In this document: one piece after another, positions 1 through 9,619 of the stretch | Layout: each line of letters begins with the position of its first letter | Position numbering within the stretch: position 1 is the stretch's first letter | From: Hydractinia symbiolongicarpus | Lineage: Eukaryota > Cnidaria > Hydrozoa > Anthoathecata > Hydractiniidae | Direction of reading: 5' to 3' | Length of the DNA: 64,000 nt | NCBI RefSeq assembly: GCF_029227915.1 | Contig: NC_079884.1 | Span: forward strand, 9,548,001-9,612,000 | Position numbers and translations under genes: made by a program | Notes under the pieces: generated by a model | The model's input: the letters and a program-made list of their open reading frames with translations, nothing else | What the model was told of the DNA's origin: nothing | The model's database searches: none

Positions 1-1200
1 AAGGTTAAAACAGTTTACCATTGCAAAGTTCCGATACACGAGCTCATATTTTGTGGTTACTTTATTTTACTGTTTGTCTCGGAAGCGCACATTATCCTAC
101 ATCTGGTGAGATCATGCATCTGTTTATATGTTTCAATCAAAACCGTTTATAAAGTACGGTTCTAGTACAATTCCCCTTCGACCCTGGATAATATATTTTT
201 GTACAATTCGTCCCTCGGATAGCCACCACTGGACAGCCTCCATCTGAAACATCACCATTCCAAATATCTCTTTGATATGGAAAAAGCGAAATTACTTAGG
301 CAAAAAAACATGTGCAGAAGAAACTTTGCGCTCTAGCTATACTGGGAAAAATTTTTTGCGGTTATGGGTCTGTCGGACGTGTATTCGATAGTTTGGATAA
401 CTGGTAAAGAAACTGTTTTCTTCATCAAAACATTAGTAAAATAAAATATTTTATTGATTTTACTTTAATTTTCAATTTGGAACAATTGCCTTATATTCGT
501 GTTGTTGGACGTACGCAAAGATTAAATAATTCAAGAAACATGGGAATTAATGAAAAATCCATTTTAAGAATTTGCAAAATGGGATAAGTCGTCACATGCT
601 AATTATTTTTGATCCAACTGATCCCTTTTTTCGACTGTTTCCAATTTTTACGATCTATTAAAAAGTAAAGAAAATCGTACATTGACAGTTAAAAATTCTT
701 AGTTTACTTAAGCGAATATAAAAATGCTGATAAAAATAAAAATATGACGGAGCAACGTTACTTAATTCAAAACAAAGTCCTTGAGGAAATATACTTTTGC
801 GGCTCTACAACATTTTTCATCTAGTCTATTAGCAGTAAAATTCTTGGAGATCTAATTTCCCAAATCCCAAAGGTTTCTTCCGCAAACACTTTCTTCCCTT
901 CAAGTAAACTCGAGCCTGAAAACGACAGGAGGAAAAGTGATACTACATCATACAGAATCACCACTCCATGACGCATAACACGCCAACAGTTCGAGACTGT
1001 CATAAACAGAAAGGAAACAAATGATAATTTATATGAAAAGTAGAAAAATCAGCAGGCTGGTACCACTATCGTAGCAATCACAAAACTTTAGTCAAAAGAA
1101 AGGTCCTCCCAACTGGTGCCAATCGAATCTAATGGCAGATTATACGAGACGGTGTTAAAGTAAGCAAATTAGAATCCAGGCGACTGTCAACCAAAGGGTG
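1..1200. other. AT-rich flank, no gene recognised
   Basis: This stretch has stop codons in all frames at short intervals and I recognise no protein motif in it. It may be flanking host DNA or the degraded outer part of the Polinton that follows; no terminal inverted repeat could be matched to the far side. Confidence 0.4.
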
Positions 1201-1204
1201 ACCA

Positions 1205-1340
1205 GCTGGTAGCCTTACGGTAAAGCGTTTACTTCCACTGCGGAAGTTGTCAGTTCAACCCCTGCTTAAGTACACCTTCGATTGGATTCAAGTGGGATTG
1301 GGGTCAAAGTTCCTGAACTTATTTTGTCATGGATTTGGCT
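1205..1340 (+). repeat. tRNA-derived SINE-like fragment
   Basis: A tRNA-like head is visible: GGTAGCCTTACGGTAAAGCG resembles a pol III A box and GTCAGTTCAACCCC a B box about 35 bases later. The copy is diverged, and its 3' end is not clear. It differs from the SINEs at 48-64 kb. A decayed tRNA is the alternative, but the sequence does not close into a full cloverleaf. Confidence 0.4.
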
Positions 1341-1436
1341 TCCGCAATATCAGAGATAGGGAAATATTTATGTTCTAGCGCAGTTGCGCACGCGCACGCA
1401 CACACGCCACAGCCAACCACAACAAATCCATAACAT

Positions 1437-1580
1437 GCGGTGTTGAGTCATGGAATTCAAGGGTAAGTCCCTAATGATCAGTGCTGAGTCATGCAAGGGG
1501 AAGTCCCTATAGAGTGCTGACGTCATCAATGCTGCAAATGAGCCAAAAAGTTCTAGCGCACTATGTAGGGGGAATTCCCT
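1437..1580. repeat. Short imperfect direct repeats with TGAGTCA/TGACGTCA cores
   Basis: Successive units of about 35-45 bases begin with GTGTTGAGTCATG, GTGCTGAGTCATG and GTGCTGACGTCATC, and each is followed by a version of GGGGAAGTCCCT (the last is GGGGGAATTCCCT, followed by GATGTCATC). The cores match AP-1 (TGAGTCA) and CRE (TGACGTCA) half-site arrangements. The repeats lie directly upstream of the first Polinton reading frame, so they may be sub-terminal repeats or a promoter. Confidence 0.5.
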
Positions 1581-1581
1581 G

Positions 1582-1779
1582 ATGTCATCTAAAAACGACG
1601 CATGCGCGGTAAAGATGTGGATGACAGATGTGTACGACAGATGTACCTGTGGGCGAAAGTTCGTGGTAAATAGTAAACTTTTATGCTGGTACTGCTACCA
1701 GGACTATATCACATATAACGGGGGTGGTTGCGTATGTACAATGACAAGCAACTCTCTAAAGTCGTTCGAATTACAATAA
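1582..1779 (+). CDS. Small cysteine-rich protein, zinc-ribbon-like
   Basis: An open frame of 65 codons. It carries a CTCG pair followed about 17 residues later by CWYC, which is the spacing of a small zinc ribbon. Its 3' end overlaps the start of the next frame by about 50 bases in another phase, so the two may once have been a single gene split by a frameshift. I do not recognise the family. The sole support is the cysteine pattern and the position at the start of the Polinton block. Confidence 0.35.
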   Translation: MSSKNDACAVKMWMTDVYDRCTCGRKFVVNSKLLCWYCYQDYITYNGGGCVCTMTSNSLKSFELQ

Positions 1780-2344
1780 ACAAGATGCTACGATTTGAGA
1801 ATGAGATTTTTACAGACATCAACGATATCAACGTGGTCTATCTGACAGTGTCGGATCCTATTCCTGCCAATGGAGGTAAGGATAATCGGTACATTATAGG
1901 CTACCATACACGAGACCTCGTAGTAGCCTTCAGGGTAAAAACACCAAAAATCCCTTGATCTGGTCCCTGCATGGGGTCACCTGGTACAACGCCAATGCGG
2001 AACCGGCGATGAGTCTTGATTTCAAAGAGTACCCTGATTGGATTGTGAAGTATCGTTAAATCTGGTCCAACATCGAGGGGCTGATTTCTGAGCAATTGAC
2101 GACAGAGCCTGTGAAAAAGGACCGTTACGTGAACGCTAAACTCAAATACTACAAGGATGCAATCACGACTAAATTCCACGGTATCTACGTTGGCCTTGAG
2201 CCACCATACTATAATGTTCATATAGTACCCTACGATGAACCCTGCCAAGCCAGTGCCATCTTGGCTATTTCATCGGTGTATGTCCAAGGTAAAAACTACT
2301 ACCCACAGGTATATAATACGGAATGGTTGCTGAGTGAGGATTAA
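1728..2344 (+). pseudogene. Polinton-associated protein of unknown function, broken
   Basis: Two frames make up the gene. The first runs from the ATG at 1728 to a stop at 1958; after a frameshift near 1940 the reading continues in a second frame to the stop at 2342-2344, crossed by an in-frame TAA at 2057-2059. The C-terminal part contains PYDEPCQASAILAISSVY and ends in NYYPQVY followed by an acidic tail, a style I associate with an uncharacterised protein of cnidarian Polintons. That association is from memory and was not checked. No catalytic motif is visible. Confidence 0.5.
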
Positions 2345-2366
2345 AATACCATATATTTTATATGTC

Positions 2367-2526
2367 CTATAAGGTGGCCAGCTGGTCCCGCTCCTTGATC
2401 TCATTTCGCAGATACTTCTCAATATCATCTTTTTTTGAGTCTGTAGACCTGGCTTTCATCCGACATATCGGCGCTTTGTGCAGATGCACTAGGTAAATTC
2501 GGGTAAAGCTTAGCTATATCGCTCAT
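2367..2526 (-). pseudogene. Short Polinton-associated coiled-coil protein remnant
   Basis: The start ATG at 2526 directly follows the TAA of the upstream gene (TAAATG junction). The product begins MSDIAKLYPNLPS and after about 30 residues hits a frameshift in a run of A residues. The downstream frame is charged and helical (IEKYLRNEIKERDQL) and stops at 2367. Family members in cnidarian Polintons are much longer with membrane helices, so this copy is truncated as well as frameshifted. The family assignment is tentative. Confidence 0.45.
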
Positions 2527-3220
2527 TTATTCTATAAGCAGATGCATTGTAAGGCCGGTGAACGAAACGTTCTTCTCATGGTGATATTCGTCCGTTAACA
2601 TGAACTCTAGACGGTCCGTGAAATCTTTCAGGGGTAGGTAGATTGGAGTGTCAAAACTCCAGCTTAACATGTCCTCTCCCCCCCCCCCAAGCGTTTAGAT
2701 CTTTGGTGGGAAGTAAAGCCAGAATTTTAGACTTCTTTCCTTTAAGTAGGCATCTTCATCAAACTGCGGACAAACAAGTCTTAATCTATGGTAAACATCA
2801 GTCATATAGTATGCATTATAATCACCCTTCCCATAGTACTTTTTTGCGGGATCGTAGAGTAGGCCTAAGAGCTCTTGCAGTTATCGATTCATCACCACCG
2901 TATAGCCGTCACTGACACGCCTACAGAGTCCATTTTTCAGGACAAAAAGCTTAATTTTGTCCCCTGCCTGGGAGTTGACGATAGTTGCCAGATCTTCGAT
3001 TCTATACAGACCTTTCATGATCTAGATTCGGATTTCCACCCGCATGGCCCCTTCCTTACGTATGGCAAACTCGTTGTTACTGTACAGGTTCAGTCATACA
3101 GGCCTGATTCTGATGGATTTCAAGGCTATCCTACTATCCTGTCTTAGGTAGTCCTCAAATATTGTAGGATTTTCTATATCAGTGATGTAGAGTTGCTTTA
3201 TCCCTTTCTTGTTAGAAGAA
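2527..3220 (-). pseudogene. Decayed minus-strand gene, possibly minor capsid protein
   Basis: The minus strand retains long stretches of plausible coding sequence, including KGLYRIEDLATIVN, KIKLFVLKNG and, at the end, FTGLTMHLLIE, but these are interrupted by at least three in-frame stops and by a disruption at the poly-C run near 2681-2692. The pattern of beta-rich segments with an IxDLA motif resembles minor capsid or penton-like proteins of Polintons; that is inference. The stop TAA lies at 2527-2529, immediately against the start of the next gene. It is divergent from the gene that starts at 3225. Confidence 0.5.
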
Positions 3221-3224
3221 AAGG

Positions 3225-4202
3225 ATGAACATGTATTCGTACAACCCCAAGGCAAAGTACAAATCCAACAGGGGAGAGTGGCTACTTGGTATTACGAGCC
3301 TTGAGCATCAGGGCCTGTACGTGTATACAGACTCGCACATTGAAGTGGCATTGCCTGAGTTTACCAAGTATGCCATCAAAATCCCTACAGATTTGCTAAA
3401 TAATGCTGTCAGGGTGGGTTGGACAGGACAGGCCTTGGACTACTGGAACATTCAGATTAATTTTGCCACCCATTGCGCAACCACTGCATTAGGCATATCT
3501 GCCAAGCACATGACGGGTTCCATACCCCTTGTCAACTCAATTTTTAAGTTCCATATCTATTACCATATGCGTCGTATCCTAGCAAAAATGAAGGTTCCCA
3601 TGCCGTATGACGATAAGTTTCCTCAGTACAAAAACCCCTACTCAAACTCCGGATACGCCCAAGTCTGTCGCGCATACGGTGCAGATCCTAATAGCCTGTA
3701 GAAGTTCAAAGCCGTCATGTCGTCACTCACCAACGGCCGTTGGTTGCCTCAGGTTGATGGCAACTGGGCTAAGTTCATCATCCCCACAAGTCCAGGCCTA
3801 ACGTCAGAAGGTATGACCAAGCTGAGTAAAAGTATCCCTGTTTACGTGCTCTTGTTGCTGGGGTCGCAGGCGGGCGCCAAAGCATTATTAATCGGATCTG
3901 GTGCTGACAACTACACAGCAAGGCAAATACTATTGCAGAAATTTGAGGCCATGGTACAATGTCAAGAGAACGTGGGGCATGATATCACGGAATTTCAAAA
4001 GGTGCTTCACTATGCCCGAACTGCGGTCAATTTTGCCATCATGCATAGTGTGTACATGCTTCCCTCTGACATGTACTCGCATATAGGCAAGATTGCAGGG
4101 TCCAGCGTTGGGGTCCAGGTTGATGTGAATAAGAAGCCTGTTGTGAGGGGTACGGCGACGGGGGTCGTGATCATCATTGCCTACATCTGGCTTAAAAAAT
4201 AG
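3225..4202 (+). pseudogene. Polinton structural/membrane protein, one internal stop
   Basis: One reading frame of 326 codons interrupted by a single TAG at 3699-3701; the two halves are in the same phase, so this is one gene with a nonsense mutation. The N-terminal part is rich in aromatic residues and beta-type sequence (GLYVYTDSHIEVALPEF). The C-terminal part is helical and ends in a hydrophobic segment, TATGVVIIIAYIWLKK, typical of a tail anchor. I cannot name the family; position between capsid-type genes suggests a virion or membrane role. Its 3' end converges with the minus-strand gene at 4215, 12 bases away. Confidence 0.55.
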
Positions 4203-4214
4203 CTAATATTAGAC

Positions 4215-5465
4215 CTATTTTCTCTTTCCAACATATAGCAGGACAAACCCAGAAACAGTCGCGATGGCCATGTACAGATGGTTGGCTGCGTATTCGACAA
4301 TCTTTGCCGCTACTCTTAGGAAGAACGAGACTATGGTACCCATAATCCCGGGTAATGCAGCACCTGCTTTATCTACCAGGTATTTGATGAATTTACCTAA
4401 TCGCTCCAGGTGTTTCTCTACAAACCCTTTTCCTGCAGCACCTCCGACGGCACCTCCAACAGCACCTTCTCTTGTAACTGCGAGCACGAGAGTGCTTATC
4501 AGTAGACCAATAGCAGAGATGATACTCGCTATGGTTATACCCTGCTCTTTGAAGAGGGTCTTTAGCTTTTAAAGCAAAGACGTGTCATCTCTGGCAATTT
4601 TCATCAACGTTTCTTTGATGACCTTCAGCTGGCTGTAAATCTGGGAGAACGTAAGCTATGAGCATATTGCGCAGTCTCTTTTAAATCGCTCAATTTTTTT
4701 CTCAAGCTTTGCTATTTCCCTTTCAAAATTGGCTCTTTGTCCTTCGTCTACCCCGGCCTTCTGTGCCTCGAGTTCTTTCACCTTTCCCTCTGCCTTTTCG
4801 ATCTCGCTTTCCTATAAGATCATTTTGCTTTTCAAGATTTTCAAGTTACCCCTTATAGTCTGTGCTTCTTGGTTAAACCCTTTTATTTCACGTTCATTAA
4901 GAACTTCATCAGTACCACCAAATAAAGTTTCTTGGATAAGGCTCTCCGTGGCATCTACAAATTCCTCTATCGATTCCATCAAAATGATATCATCATCCAA
5001 AATGTCATCAACCTTTTGTCCAAGTGCCTGGGCCACTGCCTTATCCCTTTTGGGTGTAGTAACATAATCGGGAAAACCCAGGGCCCGCACGAGATCTGCC
5101 TTCAAAATCTTGATCATCTGCCCGGCAACTCGCAACCCACCCTTATCTTTTGTAATTAATGCTGTAAGGTCTATATTGTTGAAAAAAGACGTTTCCCTTT
5201 CACCCTAAACTCGTCGTAAGGTATAGCAATAGGCCTCCCCAGCCTCGAAACATGACTAAGACGTTCGTAAAGGTCGTCAACCTTTGATTTTAGTAGTTTT
5301 GCCTCTGCTCTGAAAGTCCACCCCCGGGACACCCTGTTGTTCTCCTGACGTTAAAGGCCCTGGCGTTGCCGAGGGTTTTGGAAGTTTCTGCGTAGTATCA
5401 TCGGGTTTATCATCCGGACGGCCCTAATCCCGAAGATCGTGATTAAATATTGAATTAGTTGGCAT
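4215..5465 (-). pseudogene. Coiled-coil plus glycine-rich membrane protein of Polinton
   Basis: Reading from the ATG at 5465, the gene runs about 415 codons. The N-terminal third is disrupted by an early TAG and frameshifts. From about 5135 to 4215 the phase is constant but crossed by stops near 4812, 4660 and 4573. The middle is a highly charged coiled coil (for example KLEKKIERFKRD). The C-terminal part has a hydrophobic helix, a glycine/alanine stretch (REGAVGGAVGGAAGKGF) and two further helices (AALPGIMGTIVSFFLRV and a final membrane segment before GKRK). The same layout occurs in an uncharacterised gene of cnidarian Polintons. A role at the membrane or in entry is possible but unproven. 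It is divergently paired with the capsid gene, with 32 bases between starts. Confidence 0.6.
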
Positions 5466-5497
5466 TTTATTAGAAGATTTCCTTATATATAATAAAT
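5466..5497. promoter_or_regulatory. 32-bp divergent promoter between capsid and coiled-coil genes
   Basis: The two ATGs, 5465 on the minus strand and 5498 on the plus strand, are separated only by this AT-rich stretch. On the plus strand TATATATAATAAAT abuts the capsid ATG; on the minus strand CTAATAAA abuts the other ATG. Both agree with the TATAATAAA-type motif seen before other genes of the element. Confidence 0.5.
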
Positions 5498-6701
5498 ATG
5501 AGTTCATTCGGAACGACTCTAGACCCATATGCAGAAAAGAAGCAGCTATTCGGTATCAAGGGCAGGAAATATTCCAAATATGCCACAGAATGATGTCATC
5601 TTTCCTGGCAGTCTCAAGCTCTTATTTGACCTGACGCTGTCGGGAACCAACACGAAACGTACCATTGTCAGCAATATCGGCAAAAGCCTGATGCGGAATC
5701 TACGCAACACTTTGAATGGTAATGAGGTGCAAAATATATCTGATTATAGCAACCCTGGCAGTGTATCGGGATCTCTGGCTACCCAAATTTGATCGTGACA
5801 ACAACCTCGCATTAGACGGCATCAATCCAAACGACGGGACCATCAGGGCCTTGCAGGTCAAGGCTAGTGATCACGTGGGGACCGATGAAGAGAAGGCTAT
5901 TACTGCAGCCTATGGAAACACCTTCTGCGTGCCATTAGGAAGGATGTTTGATTTGACGAGAGATCTGCCGTTTTATCAGCAAGGTCTCCACGACACCCTC
6001 CAATTTGTCCTACATTTGGCACCTGATCAAGGATGCGTGGACAGCAGCCCCGGAAAGCACGGCAGCCAAGGTGGCCGATGTTGCCTATAATTCACCAATA
6101 TCAAGCTCGAGTTTGACAAGATCACCCGCGAGGGCCTGGAAAGTGCCATGATGTGCCGTTATAGCCACTTTGCACTACTCTATGAACGGATCCTAAGAAG
6201 TAAGGTAGTCACTATGAAAAGGCTGATACAAGGCATAACCTTCAAATCGACATTCCTGCAAAAAGCCTCAAAGGCGTTTTTTTACTCTTTATAGACCCTG
6301 GAAAAGTGAAGCCCTATGCAGGCGTCGACAAGGTGTTCTATAATCCCAAGATTGAGAAAATCAACGTCACGGTGGAAGGTGAGCCTAATGAACTGTATAG
6401 CCATGCGATGCTTCCCAAAGACCACCTCAAACAAGTTGTGAACCTTTTCGGTAGTCACGACTCTAACGTCACCATTGGGCAATTCTTCAACGAGTGTTAC
6501 ACCCTCTTTATCGATTTTCCAGCGGGCCCGGATCATATCTTACATGGCAGCGGAAGGCCTCTACAACGCCTTAGTGATGGCATTACATTGCACATGACTA
6601 AAAAGGCCGACGGCACCGGGGATTTCAGGCCCTATGTGTACTTGCTTCAAGATGCCCAACTGAATATTTTGGATAGCCGCTTTCATAGCGTTAAGTACTA
6701 A
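5498..6701 (+). pseudogene. Major capsid protein of Polinton, several frameshifts
   Basis: The gene starts at ATG 5498 (MSSFGTTLDPYAEKKQLFG) and ends at the TAA at 6699-6701, about 400 codons of space. At least four shifts of frame occur (around 5560, 5770, 6020 and 6290), so no full product can be made. Segments that I recognise as this capsid family include VIFPGSLKLLFDLTLSGTNT, KIEKINVTVEGEPNELYS, HGSGR and DAQLNILDSRF. The double jelly-roll capsid is the defining structural protein of polintoviruses. It is followed 12 bases later by the gene at 6713. Family recognition is from remembered patterns, and the spacing of conserved segments agrees with a roughly full-length but decayed gene. 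Confidence 0.75.
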
Positions 6702-6712
6702 AATAAAGAGAG

Positions 6713-7078
6713 ATGGTAACGATCGCTGTTATCGTCGCAGGTGCGGCTATAAATGGCCTAGCATTCTCTGGGACCAACTTCTTATTTTCTAAGCTTTCGG
6801 GGCACGGTAAGGCTGAGAGGAAGAGGCACGGTGAGGCCATGGAAAATCTCAATGCAGCTCAGGCTCAATGGACACGGGACCGACAAGCCAAGCTCGACTG
6901 GTTTGCCAAGCAACGGAAAGTGCAACTAAAGGCCGGTAAAAGCCTTGGTAAATTGGATTACGATATTTACAGATTCTACATTGTTTCGGACAAGATGGCC
7001 CGCAATTATCTGATTTTTACACCTTCAAAGAAGCAACAGGATGGTGAATTGGTTCCTTATCCCTGCTTGGCTTCATAG
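6713..7078 (+). CDS. Small Polinton protein with N-terminal membrane helix
   Basis: An intact frame of 121 codons. Residues 1-22 are hydrophobic (MVTIAVIVAGAAINGLAFSG), then a charged helical region runs from about 30 to 75 (GKAERKRHGEAMENLNAAQA) that should form a coiled coil. It begins 11 bases after the capsid stop, preceded by AAAATAAAGAG, and lies just upstream of the integrase. A small protein with this layout sits next to the integrase in many cnidarian Polintons; its function is unknown. The C-terminal ~30 residues look less constrained, so the natural 3' end may be lost. Together with the gene at 7852 it is one of few frames here without a break. Confidence 0.6.
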   Translation: MVTIAVIVAGAAINGLAFSGTNFLFSKLSGHGKAERKRHGEAMENLNAAQAQWTRDRQAKLDWFAKQRKVQLKAGKSLGKLDYDIYRFYIVSDKMARNYLIFTPSKKQQDGELVPYPCLAS

Positions 7079-7122
7079 CATACAAGTATCTGTAAGAACG
7101 TTTTTCTGACATATAATAAAGA

Positions 7123-7823
7123 TATGTAGCGGAAAAGCTAAGCAACATCTACTACATGCCAGAACTTGTGTGGACCGAACGCAAAGCTATCAAATTACTT
7201 GCGAAGGAGAGCGGCCTATCCAAAAAGCTAGTAACCCACTGGCTGTCTCGTCAACTCTTATTTCTCCGGCAAATTCGACGTCCGAAACGTATTGACTACC
7301 ATCATTTCACCATTACAACACCCAACGAAATGCATCAATTTGATCTACTCTACATGCCCCATGATCGGGTATATGGTAATACGTACAAGTATATACTGAG
7401 GGGCATTGACGTGGCCTCGAGATATAAGATAGCTAGTGCTCCTGAGGACGAGAAAAGCTAGCGAGGTTGCGGATGTGATCAAAGATACCTACAAGGCAGG
7501 ACCTTTACGATACCTAAAACCTTTCAGTGTGATAACGGTTCCGAGTTCAAGTCAGATGTAACGAGGTTACTGGAGGACAAGGGGGTGGAGATTAGGCGGG
7601 CTAATACCAAATACCACCATACGGAGAGGAGCACGGTGATGCGAGACGACGTGCTACGGATGCTTTCTGGAGTAGGAAAATGTATAGGCTGGATAAGGTA
7701 GTAGCAGGTAGTCGTCTTTTGTACTATTTAAAAGATGGGCCTGATCATAGCATCGTTTCAGAGGAACTCATGCAGGTACCGGAGGATGTTCAGGTACCTC
7801 CAGAGGGTGTGAAAGAGTGGTAG
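7123..7823 (+). pseudogene. Polinton integrase (rve-type), broken
   Basis: The protein reads from the N-terminal helix region (KAIKLLAKESGLSKKLVTHW) into a DDE integrase core: FDLLYMP holds the first catalytic aspartate, followed by YILRGIDVASRY. The frame stops at 7461; after a shift a second frame carries DNGSEFKSDV with the second aspartate, and a region near 7620 appears deleted or rearranged before the final ~60 codons ending at 7823. The starting ATG at 7124 is out of phase with the coding frame, so even the start is damaged. Polinton integrases join the element to chromosomal DNA, usually giving a 6-bp target duplication. Confidence 0.75.
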
Positions 7824-7842
7824 ACACCCTCAATTTTACCTA

Positions 7843-7874
7843 TAATTTTTACTACTTACAAGTAGTAAAAATTA
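7843..7874. terminator. Perfect 15-bp palindrome between convergent genes
   Basis: TAATTTTTACTACTT and its exact reverse complement are separated by two bases. It lies between the integrase (ending 7823, plus strand) and the KilA-N-like gene (stop at 7852-7854, minus strand), the place expected for a bidirectional terminator or RNA 3' hairpin. Similar palindromes follow the two neighbouring paralogues. Confidence 0.6.
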
Positions 7875-8691
7875 GCGTTTGTCTAATCCTCCAGTGTCGG
7901 AACACCCGATCGTACAGGTCATCTCGGGTAAGGTCGATAAGATCGAAATGGTTCACGTAACGGTCTACATGTCCATCCTCTTCAAAACGATTAAAGGCGT
8001 GTATGCCATTAGAGTTGTCGATGACAACACTCTCTTCGGATTTTGGGTAGTTGTCTTTGAACCATCTCTTTTTGGTAGGAAGAATACGTCTTTGAACACC
8101 CGCACAGTAGTATGAAAGATGATGATACTCGTCCCGTAAGGTATGTTTTCTGTATGTCATGATCATGTTGTCCTCTCCAGGATCTTGAGCATGTGGTACA
8201 TACCGTTCCTGAAGTGTTTCTACTTGTTGCTGGAGCTCATAAATCCCATCCCCCAACGCCATAAGCTGACTATCTCTGTCATCTATATCGTTATCGAGAA
8301 TGGCGATGTCTATATTCCTGTCCTCTAGGGCCTGGCGATGCTCCTTAATTACATCTTGTAGTTTTTGAACACCTGCACTGGCCAGCCATTTGATGACCCC
8401 TACAACCTTTGGTTTCTTGGAACGGCGAACGATCTCCAGGGCGCCTTCAAGTGAGACAAAGACGTCATGCCCATTTTTCCCCCCTCCTCGCATACCTGAT
8501 CTGGGGCCCATGGGAGATTCCCCCTTGGACCCCACTATTTTGGACCTGGTATATAGAAACGTTGAAGGTATCACCATATTTTTAACTTTTTCGATACCCA
8601 GGAAACGTTCCAAATCGGCGCGTTTAAACATAGGTTGATCCTGGTCGTTGGATAGGGTGGCTCCTGTGTTGAACATAACTTGCGACGACAT
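7852..8691 (-). CDS. KilA-N/MSV199-like DNA-binding protein, copy 1 (intact)
   Basis: A continuous frame of 279 codons from ATG 8691. Residues about 15-110 form a BRO-N/MSV199-like domain (MFKRADLERFLGI, then GGGKNGHDVFVSLEGALEIV). Residues about 110-165 are a coiled coil (DIAILDNDIDDRDSQLMAL). Residues about 175-265 match the C-terminal domain often paired with it in large DNA viruses (SYYCAGVQRRILPTKKRWF). Such proteins are virus and Polinton DNA-binding regulators of uncertain role. The last dozen residues read into the palindrome at 7843-7874, so the original stop may have been lost. Two diverged, broken paralogues follow in tandem at 8788 and 9620. Confidence 0.7.
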   Translation of the reverse strand: MSSQVMFNTGATLSNDQDQPMFKRADLERFLGIEKVKNMVIPSTFLYTRSKIVGSKGESPMGPRSGMRGGGKNGHDVFVSLEGALEIVRRSKKPKVVGVIKWLASAGVQKLQDVIKEHRQALEDRNIDIAILDNDIDDRDSQLMALGDGIYELQQQVETLQERYVPHAQDPGEDNMIMTYRKHTLRDEYHHLSYYCAGVQRRILPTKKRWFKDNYPKSEESVVIDNSNGIHAFNRFEEDGHVDRYVNHFDLIDLTRDDLYDRVFRHWRIRQTLIFTTCK

Positions 8692-8736
8692 CTTTCTATA
8701 TACCGATGATTACCCAGAGGTTTTCAACGTGGTCAT
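8692..8736 (-). promoter_or_regulatory. Conserved leader upstream of KilA-N copy 1
   Basis: Directly before the start codon lies a ~45-bp element containing, on the minus strand, GACCACGTTGAAAACCTCTG and ending in TATATAGAAAG before ATG. Nearly the same sequence precedes copies 2 and 3. Confidence 0.55.
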
Positions 8737-8742
8737 AAGTGG

Positions 8743-8774
8743 TAATTTTAATACCCTTGTGAGTATTAAAATTA
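8743..8774. terminator. 12-bp-arm palindrome after KilA-N copy 2
   Basis: TAATTTTAATAC and its exact reverse complement are separated by eight bases. It lies between the leader of copy 1 and the 3' end of copy 2 on the minus strand and matches the position of the palindrome at 7843. Confidence 0.5.
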
Positions 8775-8787
8775 GTGCCCGCTTAAG

Positions 8788-9536
8788 TCATTCCGCGAGC
8801 TCTAACAGACGTTCATGCGTGTAATGTTCACCGAGCCTAAAATGTCTGACCCTCTGCTGGCTTACCTCGATACATCCACGTTCTCAAAGCCAGTTGTAAT
8901 GGACAATAGAATTCAGGGTCTCTGCCAGCACCACAATCTCACCCTTGGGATAGTCAACAAGCTTTTTCCGTATTTTTTGCACTAAATACCCCTGTTGAAC
9001 ACAGATGGCTAAATATAGCCAGGGATCGTCGTTTTTCTTCTGGATAATGACCATACTATTATCTTTCCCAGGATCTTCGAGGTAGGGCAACCTGCTGTAG
9101 CTCCTCAGTTTTATTCCTCAGCACCACGAGCTGTTTGTCTCTATCGTCTAAGTCATCTTCAAGAAGTGCCATTGCAATGTCCTTATCCTCGAGGACTTGA
9201 CGCTGCTCCTTGAGTTCACCCTGTAATTTCTCAACACTTCTTTGAGGTAACCATTTGATTATTTTTACTGCCTTGGATTTCCTGGAACGGTGCGTGATTT
9301 CAAGGGCCCATCCTAGCATGACGAAGATGTTCCCCTTTTTTTCCCTCCTCCTAGCACATCCGACCGGGTGTACTTGATATTGCCATATGGCGATCAAGAC
9401 CATACTGCCTAGCATTTTGAATATATAAGAACTTTTCAAGATCAGCATGTTTGAACAGAGGACGGTTTTGTTCATCGAACAAGGTCTCAATGGCTCCTGC
9501 GGGCACGGTGTTGAACAAGGCGAGTTGCAAAGGCAT
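8788..9536 (-). pseudogene. KilA-N/MSV199-like protein, copy 2, degraded
   Basis: A paralogue of the gene at 7852. The start ATG at 9536 follows TATATAGAA, as in copy 1. The N-terminal part (RPLFKHADLEKFLYIQNA), the coiled coil (LLEDDLDDRDKQLVVLRN) and the C-terminal part can all be aligned by eye with copy 1, but a frameshift occurs near 9365, another near 9080, and an in-frame TGA lies near 8883. The C-terminal end, RLGEHYTHERLLELAE, stops at 8788-8790. Confidence 0.65.
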
Positions 9537-9581
9537 TTCTATATACATACCAATGCTTACCCAGAGGTTTTCACCGTGGTC
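9537..9581 (-). promoter_or_regulatory. Conserved leader upstream of KilA-N copy 2
   Basis: Same ~45-bp element as at 8692: on the minus strand GACCACGGTGAAAACCTCTG, then a TATATAGAA box abutting the ATG. Its conservation exceeds that of the flanking third-codon positions as judged by eye. Confidence 0.55.
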
Positions 9582-9610
9582 ATTTTTTAACTCACAGGAG
9601 TTTAAAAATT
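9582..9610. terminator. Imperfect palindrome after KilA-N copy 3
   Basis: ATTTTTTAACTC and GAGTTTAAAAAT are separated by four bases and pair with one or two mismatches. It occupies the same place relative to its gene as the palindromes at 7843 and 8743. Confidence 0.4.
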
Positions 9611-9619
9611 AATGCCTGT

